DNA of 64,000 nucleotides, taken from the NCBI GenBank assembly GCA_015067005.1, contig SVNH01000012.1:1-64000 (forward strand), written 5' to 3'. This document shows positions 58,309 through 64,000 of the stretch, one piece after another. The translations under genes were made by a program, and so were the position numbers. This DNA comes from Ruminococcus flavefaciens (GTDB taxonomy: Bacteria > Bacillota > Clostridia > Oscillospirales > Ruminococcaceae). The notes under the pieces were generated by a model. The model was not told the origin of the DNA and searched no databases. It saw nothing but the letters and a program-made list of their open reading frames with translations. The first letter of the stretch is position 1; the number at the start of each line of letters is the position of its first letter.

Positions 58309-58542
58309 AAAAAACGCCTCCGAGAGACAAGCCTTCTGCTTATCCTCGGAGGCGTGACAACGCGGTTCCACTCCGTTTTATTGCTTTTATCCTTAACGCG
58401 GAGAACGCCGGCAGATACTGTTATTTCCCTGCCGGGGCTGACAGCCGCACTTCACATATCCGGTCTGCGGACTTGCACCTTCCGTCCGCTCTCTGAAAGA
58501 CCTCAATAAGCTACTCTGACTGCTACGCCTTTAGAATATCCG
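58309..58542 (-). promoter_or_regulatory. T-box leader (Cys specifier) of the cysS operon
   Basis: The minus strand holds the T-box sequence GGAGTGGAACCGCGTT (58374-58359) and the terminator pair GCCTCCGAG/CTCGGAGGC with TTTTTTG (58355-58311). Stem I has an AGAGAGC element, distal loop GGTGCAAG, and a specifier-like GAAGTGCGGC. TGC is a Cys codon, matching cysS downstream. Uncharged tRNA-Cys would stabilise the antiterminator and switch on the operon. Confidence 0.92.
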
Positions 58543-58548
58543 ATACAT

Positions 58549-58577
58549 ATTATATGCTATTATACCGGATTTGTCAA
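58549..58577 (-). promoter_or_regulatory. Promoter of the T-box operon
   Basis: On the minus strand: TTGACA (58577-58572), 17-nt spacer, TATAAT (58554-58549). The -35 box overlaps the last codons of the LRR-dockerin gene. Confidence 0.85.
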
Positions 58578-59386
58578 GAGTTTGCGGCAGGTTCATCAAA
58601 ACTGTCTATAAGTTTAAGCGAGAATCGCTGTATAACGAGGGCGTCGTTAGGGGTGAGACCTGCCTTGCCGTCGACATCTCCGGCTTTTTCACCATCTGCG
58701 GTTATGCGGTCGGGACTTGTGCCGTCAGTACCGTATTTCTTAGGGTTCAGGCAAGCCTGCATCACCATTACCACGTCAGACATATTCACCTCGCTGTCAC
58801 CATTGGCATCGCCCGGAACTATCTGTATGGGAATAGCCGTGCATATCTCTTCTATCGGCTTGAAGTAGCAAAAGTATTTCTCAGCATAAGCCTGTGCGGT
58901 GGAGCCGTTATAACCACGGATAGTGCCGTTGAAATAAGGATCAGTATACTCATCATATCCATAAGAAATTGTTTCATTAGAGTCGAATATTTCACAATCA
59001 GGATTTAATATAGTTATTGTTTCAAGACTTGAACAGTACCAAAATGCAAGATCACCTATATATGTAACAGAATCAGGTATAGTTATTGATTTAAGATTTG
59101 AACAGCTTTCAAATGAACAACTGTCTATGCTCGTAACAGGAACTCCATTTATCTTATCAGAGATAACAATCTCTCCTGTTACATTTTTGTCACAGCTGAC
59201 AACTTCTGCATGATCATCATAAACATCATAGGTCAGGAAGCCCTCTGTGACCTCCTCATATTCCTCGCCGTTAACATCCGTCTCCGCAAAAGCTGTCACA
59301 GCGCACTCCGGCGCACTGCTGTAAACCGCCGGGAGAGAACCTCCCACGATACAAAGAGCCATAATTGCTGCAATGATCTTTTTCAT
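58574..59386 (-). CDS. Secreted leucine-rich-repeat protein with dockerin
   Basis: This 270-residue protein starts at MKKIIAAIMALCIVGGSLPA behind AGAGGTGGG. After the signal peptide comes a short run of BspA-type LRR_5 repeats (about 60-125, including FESCSNLKSITIPDSVTYIG and FWYCSSLETITI). The repeat-end motif GYNGSTAQAYAEKY follows, and a C-terminal dockerin (about 195-265) with GDANGDSEVNMSDVVMVMQA and NDALVIQRFSLKLI. It has no catalytic domain, so it is probably a structural, adhesive or inhibitor-like cellulosome component. Confidence 0.9.
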   Translation of the reverse strand: MKKIIAAIMALCIVGGSLPAVYSSAPECAVTAFAETDVNGEEYEEVTEGFLTYDVYDDHAEVVSCDKNVTGEIVISDKINGVPVTSIDSCSFESCSNLKSITIPDSVTYIGDLAFWYCSSLETITILNPDCEIFDSNETISYGYDEYTDPYFNGTIRGYNGSTAQAYAEKYFCYFKPIEEICTAIPIQIVPGDANGDSEVNMSDVVMVMQACLNPKKYGTDGTSPDRITADGEKAGDVDGKAGLTPNDALVIQRFSLKLIDSFDEPAANS

Positions 59387-59420
59387 ATTCCCACCTCTAA
59401 GCACAAAATTTCATAAACAT

Positions 59421-59449
59421 ATTATACGCCTTTTTCACACAAGCGTCAA
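59421..59449 (-). promoter_or_regulatory. Promoter of the LRR-dockerin gene
   Basis: On the minus strand: TTGACG (59449-59444), 17-nt spacer, TATAAT (59426-59421). Confidence 0.8.
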
Positions 59450-59470
59450 TAGTCGCAGCAAAAATCGCAG

Positions 59471-59499
59471 TTGAAAACTTCTCAGGAACGTGCTATAAT
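59471..59499 (+). promoter_or_regulatory. Promoter of the hisJ-like-GNAT-pth-mfd unit
   Basis: TTGAAA (59471-59476), 17-nt spacer, TATAAT (59494-59499). Confidence 0.75.
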
Positions 59500-59535
59500 A
59501 TAATGTAAGACTAAATCATTTTATGGGGGAAAAAT

Positions 59536-60300
59536 ATGTTTGCCAATTATCATACACATACTTTCCGATGTCACCATGCAGTCGGAGAGGACAGAGGATA
59601 TATCGAAGCTGCTATAACCGCCGGAATGAAAGTTCTTGGCTTTTCCGACCATTGTCCGTGGATATATGCTAACGGCTACGTTTCGGATATAAGGATGACT
59701 CCTGCCGAGACAGAGGACTATTTCAGGTCGCTGACCGATCTCAGGAGCGAATATGCCTCTGACATCAAGATATACATAGGATTCGAGGCGGAGTATATCC
59801 CGGAGCTTATGGAGGCTCAGGACCGTTTTCTTGCCGATTATCCTGTTGACTATATGATACTTGGTCAGCATTCATATGCGCCGGAATATGAAAGTCCATA
59901 TACGGGTGACGCTACCTCTGATGTGTCGATGCTTGAACGCTACACTGATCTCGTTATTGAGGGAATGAAGTCCGGACGCTATACATACCTCGCACATCCC
60001 GATCTTATCAATTTCACGGGAAGCATTGAGGATTACGACAGACAGCTTTCACGCATATGTGACTTCCTCAAAGAAACAGATTCTCCCGTTGAGATCAACC
60101 TCTTCGGACTTAAAGACAGCAGGAATTATCCCTCCGAGCGATTCCTCAAGCTTGCCGGAGAACGCGGCTGCAAGGCTATTCTCGGCTGCGATGCTCATGT
60201 AAAGGATCTGCTCACAGACTATGAACTCGCAGAACGCGGAAGAAAACTCGCTGAAAAATTCGGACTTACGGTCATTGACCGCCTGAAAGGATTGGAGTGA
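59536..60300 (+). CDS. PHP-domain histidinol-phosphatase family protein (HisJ/HisK-like)
   Basis: This 254-residue PHP-fold phosphoesterase has metal-binding motifs NYHTHTFRCHHAVGE, VLGFSDHCPW, IGFEAEYIPE, YLAHPDLINF and LGCDAHVKD, all intact. Members dephosphorylate histidinol phosphate in histidine synthesis or related sugar/amino-alcohol phosphates. No other his gene is nearby, so the substrate is not certain. Confidence 0.85.
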   Translation: MFANYHTHTFRCHHAVGEDRGYIEAAITAGMKVLGFSDHCPWIYANGYVSDIRMTPAETEDYFRSLTDLRSEYASDIKIYIGFEAEYIPELMEAQDRFLADYPVDYMILGQHSYAPEYESPYTGDATSDVSMLERYTDLVIEGMKSGRYTYLAHPDLINFTGSIEDYDRQLSRICDFLKETDSPVEINLFGLKDSRNYPSERFLKLAGERGCKAILGCDAHVKDLLTDYELAERGRKLAEKFGLTVIDRLKGLE

Positions 60301-60304
60301 TACT

Positions 60305-60769
60305 ATGATAACAAGAAAAGCTACTGTAAACGACATAGGTTCGCTGACAGATCTGCGTATTGCCTATATAAACGAGGATAACGGAACACTTCCGCCGGAA
60401 GCCGAAAAGACCATCCGCAAGCAGCTTCCGGATTATTTCAGGCGTCGTCTCGGCAAGGAGCTTATTGCCTATATTGCGGAGGAAAACGGCGAGGCTGTGA
60501 GCAGCTGCTTTCTGCTTATAACCGAAAAGCCTGCCGGTCCGCGTTTCCCCGATGGACTTACCGGAACGGTACTGAATGTTTACACAAAACCTGAGTTCCG
60601 CAGGCATGGGCTTGCAGGAACGCTCATGAAAATGCTGCTTTCAGACGCAAAGTCTCTCGGTCTAGACTACGTTGAGCTCAAAGCCACAAAGGACGCTGTA
60701 AAGCTGTATAAGTCGCTCGGCTTTGAAGAAGCTTTTTCTAAATATACAGATATGAAATTTGAACTTTAA
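60305..60769 (+). CDS. GNAT family N-acetyltransferase
   Basis: This 154-residue acetyltransferase has the acetyl-CoA site in VYTKPEFRRHGLAGTLMKML and a late segment VKLYKSLGFEEAFSKYTDM. It lies 4 nt after the PHP gene and 10 nt before pth. The acceptor (small amine, protein N-terminus) is unknown. Confidence 0.9.
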   Translation: MITRKATVNDIGSLTDLRIAYINEDNGTLPPEAEKTIRKQLPDYFRRRLGKELIAYIAEENGEAVSSCFLLITEKPAGPRFPDGLTGTVLNVYTKPEFRRHGLAGTLMKMLLSDAKSLGLDYVELKATKDAVKLYKSLGFEEAFSKYTDMKFEL

Positions 60770-60779
60770 GGAGAATTAT

Positions 60780-61406
60780 ATGAGTATTTTTGATGTGTTC
60801 GACCGTATTTCCTCAAATTCGCCCTTGGCAAGAGGTAAAATAGAATATGTCATCGCAGGACTTGGCAACCCGGGAATGGAATACGAAGGCACTCGTCACA
60901 ATGCCGGATTTGCTGTGCTTGATATGCTCGCTGAACAGCTTGGCGAAAAGATCGACCGCCTTCGCTTCAAGGGCAAGACCGCTGAGGTCACTATCGGCGG
61001 CACACGCTGTCTGCTGCTGAAACCGACTACATATATGAATAACAGCGGCGAATCCATAGTGCAGGCACTGGAATTCTACAAGATAGACGTTACAAAGCTT
61101 ATCGTGGTATGCGATGATATTTCACTCGATGCAGGCAAGCTGCGTATCCGCAGAAAGGGAAGTCACGGCGGACACAATGGTCTGCGAAGCATATGTGAAC
61201 TCACCGGCAGGGACGATTATCAGCGTATAAAAATGGGTGTCGGCAAGAAGCCGCATCCGGATTACGATCTTGCAAAATGGGTGCTTGGCAAATTTGGTAA
61301 GGATGACGCTGAAAAGATGAAGACCTCGTCTGAAAACGCCTGCGAGTGCATAAAACTCATGGTCGAGGATAAAACTGATGAGGCAATGAACAAATATAAT
61401 TCTTAA
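60780..61406 (+). CDS. pth: Peptidyl-tRNA hydrolase
   Basis: This 208-residue enzyme recycles stalled peptidyl-tRNA. It has VIAGLGNPGMEYEGTRHNAG with the catalytic His, KPTTYMNNSGESI, IVVCDDISLDAGKLRIR and GSHGGHNGLRSI. The start is MSIFDVFDRI behind AAGGAG; it has about 20 extra N-terminal residues relative to the usual form. Directly upstream of mfd, the standard Firmicute order. Confidence 0.95.
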   Translation: MSIFDVFDRISSNSPLARGKIEYVIAGLGNPGMEYEGTRHNAGFAVLDMLAEQLGEKIDRLRFKGKTAEVTIGGTRCLLLKPTTYMNNSGESIVQALEFYKIDVTKLIVVCDDISLDAGKLRIRRKGSHGGHNGLRSICELTGRDDYQRIKMGVGKKPHPDYDLAKWVLGKFGKDDAEKMKTSSENACECIKLMVEDKTDEAMNKYNS

Positions 61407-61457
61407 CTGAGATCCGTCAGCTGAATGCTGACAGCTATTATATTAACTGGTGAAAAT

Positions 61458-64000
61458 ATGAACATATTCAAAAGCACATTTACTGAACTTTCCGGATACA
61501 AAAGCGTCCGCGAAGCAATTGAAAAGAGGATCACTCCCGTCTCTGTGACGGGACTTTCCCATATACACAGGTCTCAGCTTATCTTCGCCCTGAGCGGTGA
61601 AAAGGTGAATCTCGTCATAACAGGCTCGGAGGCTGAGGCTAAGAAGCTGTGTGATGACATTAATATGATGTCCGGCAGCGAATCCGCAGTGCTTTTCCCC
61701 TCAAAGGAACTCACGCTCACTCCCGTTGACAGTTCAAACCACGAATACGAGCATATGCGTATCTCGGCGCTTTCACGCGCAGTACGCAATAAATGCAGCG
61801 TTATATGTGCGAGCATAGAAGCGGTCATGCAGCCGGTCATACCGCCGGATACTCTGATAAGTTCAGCTGTAACGCTCTCTCAGGGGCAGGAGATCGACCT
61901 CGCTCAGCTTTGCTCAAAGCTTGCAAAATGCGGCTATCAGCGCTGTGAAAAGGTCGAGGGCGCTTCGCAGTTCTCAGTGCGCGGATCTATCCTCGACATA
62001 TTCCCGGTACAGACCGATAAACCGGTACGTATCGAACTTTGGGGAGATGAGATAGATTCGATCGCTGAATTTGATACTGATACACAGCGCCGTGCTGATC
62101 CGCTTGATTCGATTGAAATATCGCCGGCAGGTGAAGTCCTGTACGAATGTGATGAACTTGCCGGCAAGATAGAGGAACTTGGCAAGAAGGTACGCGGAAA
62201 GCGTATGGAACTCATCCGTGAGCGGCTCGGGGCGGATGTCCACAGACTTCGCGCCGGAGAGATACTTGCCCACAGCGTGAAATACTATCCGCTTGTTTAC
62301 GGCGAGCCCTCTACCGTTTTCGATTACATCGACGGTATCGTACTTTTCAGCGACTATTCTGATATTCTCGATAATGCTCAGGGCGTTGCTGCTCGTAATA
62401 ATGAGGATGTGAAGATACTCCTTGAGGACGGTCAGCTTTGTAAGGGGCTTGACGGCTATATCCTCGATCTTCCGACTATACACTCCATTGCCGATAAAAA
62501 AGTCTGCCTTTATATGAGCAGCTTTCTCCAGAGCGGCGAGCGTATAGAATTCCGCAGACTTATCAGCTTTGAGGCTATGCAGACCGCGGCATGGAGCGGT
62601 GAAATGAAGCAGCTGCGCGAGGATCTTGATGATTTTCTTTCGCGGAAATATCGCGTTATCCTTGCTGCCGGAAGCGAGAAAACACTTCCGATAATCCGGC
62701 AGGATCTCAATGATGACGGTATCCCGTGTGATCTCATCAGCGCGGACATCGTTCTGGCTGCCGGACGTGTCTGCCTTATGTCGGGAAGCTTCAGCGGAGG
62801 ATTCGAGTATCCGGAAAACAAGACAGTCCTCATAACTCAGGGACGTTCGCTCGACACTACACGCAAAAAGCGCCGCAAGAAAAAGAACAAGGCAGAGGAG
62901 ATACGTTCCCTTGCCGACATAACTGAGGGCGATCTTGTTGTACATTCCGGTCACGGTATAGGACGCTTCATCGGCATCCGCAAGCTTGAAATGGAAGGCG
63001 TTACCAAAGACTATATCACTATTCAGTATGCCGGAACGGATAAGCTTTATATCCCTGTAACTCAGCTTGATATGGTGTCGAAGTACATAGGACCGCGTGA
63101 TGACAGCGGTGTGAAGCTGAGCAAGCTGAGTTCCGGAGAGTGGCAGAAGACCAGAAGCAATGTAAAACGCGCCGTGAAGGATATGGCGCATGAACTCATC
63201 GAGTTATATGCAAAACGTGAGAAGAGTCAGGGCTTCGCGTTCTATCAGGATGACGAGATACAGCGTGATTTCGAGGAGCGTTTTCCGTATGTCGAGACCG
63301 ATGACCAGCTTCAGTCCATATCCGAGATAAAGGCGGATATGGAACGTCCGAGACCTATGGAGCGTCTGCTCTGCGGCGATGTTGGCTTCGGAAAGACAGA
63401 GGTCGCACTCCGCGCTGCGATGAAGTGTGTGCTGTCGGGCAAGCAGTGCGCTATCCTTGCGCCTACGACAGTCCTTGCATGGCAGCATTACCAGACTGCA
63501 CTCCGCAGATTTGAGCATTTTCCGGTCAATATCGAACTCCTTTCGCGCTACCGCTCTCCAAAACAGCAGGATGAGATAATCAAAAAGCTGAAACAGGGCA
63601 GGATAGACCTCCTCATCGGAACTCACAAGATCATTCAGAAATCAGTGGTGTTCAAGGATCTCGGACTTGCCATAATCGACGAGGAACAGCGCTTCGGCGT
63701 GGCTCACAAGGAGCGCTTCAAGGAATCGTTCACAGGCGTGGACGTCCTCATGCTTTCGGCTACTCCTATCCCGCGAACCCTAAATATGGCAATGAGCGGC
63801 ATACGTGATATGTCAGTGCTTGAAGAACCGCCGCAGGATCGCTATCCGGTCCAGACCTATGTTATCGAGTACAACGTCGGAACGATAATTCAGGCGATAG
63901 TGCGTGAGCTTCGTCGCGGAGGACAGGTCTACTACATCCACAACCGTGTGGAGTCTATAACATCCTGCGCCGCAAGGCTGAAGGAATATTTGCCGGAAGC
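61458..64000 (+). CDS. mfd: Transcription-repair coupling factor Mfd (3' end outside window)
   Basis: About 847 codons are present; the rest lies beyond the window. The N-terminal UvrB-homology part (SVRGSILDIFPVQTDKPVRI) binds UvrA. The RNA polymerase-interacting domain (GDLVVHSGHGIGRFIGIRKL) lies near residue 490. The RecG-like translocase motor has Walker A GDVGFGKTEVA (about 640), DEEQRFGV (about 741) and LSATPIPRTLN. Mfd removes stalled RNA polymerase at DNA lesions and recruits UvrA. The start ATG at 61458 has only a weak GGTGA site, 51 nt after pth. Confidence 0.95.
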   Translation, partial: MNIFKSTFTELSGYKSVREAIEKRITPVSVTGLSHIHRSQLIFALSGEKVNLVITGSEAEAKKLCDDINMMSGSESAVLFPSKELTLTPVDSSNHEYEHMRISALSRAVRNKCSVICASIEAVMQPVIPPDTLISSAVTLSQGQEIDLAQLCSKLAKCGYQRCEKVEGASQFSVRGSILDIFPVQTDKPVRIELWGDEIDSIAEFDTDTQRRADPLDSIEISPAGEVLYECDELAGKIEELGKKVRGKRMELIRERLGADVHRLRAGEILAHSVKYYPLVYGEPSTVFDYIDGIVLFSDYSDILDNAQGVAARNNEDVKILLEDGQLCKGLDGYILDLPTIHSIADKKVCLYMSSFLQSGERIEFRRLISFEAMQTAAWSGEMKQLREDLDDFLSRKYRVILAAGSEKTLPIIRQDLNDDGIPCDLISADIVLAAGRVCLMSGSFSGGFEYPENKTVLITQGRSLDTTRKKRRKKKNKAEEIRSLADITEGDLVVHSGHGIGRFIGIRKLEMEGVTKDYITIQYAGTDKLYIPVTQLDMVSKYIGPRDDSGVKLSKLSSGEWQKTRSNVKRAVKDMAHELIELYAKREKSQGFAFYQDDEIQRDFEERFPYVETDDQLQSISEIKADMERPRPMERLLCGDVGFGKTEVALRAAMKCVLSGKQCAILAPTTVLAWQHYQTALRRFEHFPVNIELLSRYRSPKQQDEIIKKLKQGRIDLLIGTHKIIQKSVVFKDLGLAIIDEEQRFGVAHKERFKESFTGVDVLMLSATPIPRTLNMAMSGIRDMSVLEEPPQDRYPVQTYVIEYNVGTIIQAIVRELRRGGQVYYIHNRVESITSCAARLKEYLPE

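Noticed and set aside
61974-63191. A 405-residue minus-strand frame.
   Set aside because: It is antisense to mfd, which is unmistakable on the plus strand.
1-64000. CRISPR arrays, tRNA or rRNA genes, insertion-sequence transposases and phage attachment sites.
   Set aside because: None was found by eye; no evenly spaced repeats, cloverleaf-like sequence, transposase motif or att-like direct repeats flanking the phage block were noticed.

Overview
The window looks like chromosomal DNA of a plant-fibre-degrading, anaerobic, low-to-mid GC Firmicute close to Ruminococcus (R. albus / R. flavefaciens / R. champanellensis group). The grounds are three secreted proteins ending in cellulosome-type dockerins (a GH74 xyloglucanase, a PL1 pectate lyase and a leucine-rich-repeat protein), a cellobiose phosphorylase, the anaerobic pyruvate enzymes PPDK and pyruvate:ferredoxin oxidoreductase, T-box control of cysS, and the Firmicute order yabP-yabQ-divIC-yabR. 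Species assignment is inference; no rRNA or tRNA gene was seen. Some sporulation genes (yabP, yabQ, spoVAC) are present.

Layout. 1-1.7 kb: leftward yabP-yabQ-divIC-S1 operon. 1.9-8.9 kb: a compact rightward nine-gene phage-morphogenesis operon (terminases, portal, capsid, protease-like, connector, two small head-tail/tail-like proteins, baseplate-hub-like) that has no integrase, repressor, tail tube, tape measure, lysis or receptor gene and ends at its own terminator. 9-22 kb: GH74-dockerin, aldose epimerase and citrate synthase, a zinc-ribbon/TPM membrane pair, azlCD with two lipoproteins, an ECF-type S component and the PL1-dockerin lyase. 22.5-30.5 kb: an accessory block framed by two near-identical 0.66-kb yjdF riboswitch-yjdF modules in the same orientation. 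Between them lie an arsR-controlled permease/thioredoxin operon and a divergent marR operon (membrane protein, flavodoxin, DJ-1/PfpI protein, hydrolase). 30.5-46 kb: PAP2 protein, XRE regulator and rsgA; ppdK; lipoprotein-glmU; cellobiose phosphorylase; a small XRE regulator with two membrane paralogs; a candidate structured RNA; and nifJ. 46-47.8 kb: a candidate small RNA, spoVAC, an Sfp-type transferase and a MITE-like inverted repeat. 47.8-55 kb: a leftward surface-polysaccharide cluster with an ABC exporter of Wzm/Wzt type, a coiled-coil methyltransferase and three glycosyltransferases. 55-64 kb: the T-box-cysS-walJ-rlmH operon, the LRR-dockerin gene, and hisJ-like, GNAT, pth and the start of mfd, which runs off the window.

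How the parts fit. Secreted pectate lyase and xyloglucanase open plant cell walls. Cellobiose phosphorylase and an epimerase feed sugars to glycolysis, and PPDK and PFOR handle pyruvate. Most transcription units have a readable promoter (-35/17 bp/-10) and a hairpin terminator, which makes the unit boundaries fairly certain. The most unusual items are the stripped-down phage operon, the two candidate small RNAs, the duplicated yjdF modules, and an O-antigen-like (Wzt/methyltransferase) export system in an apparently Gram-positive genome.
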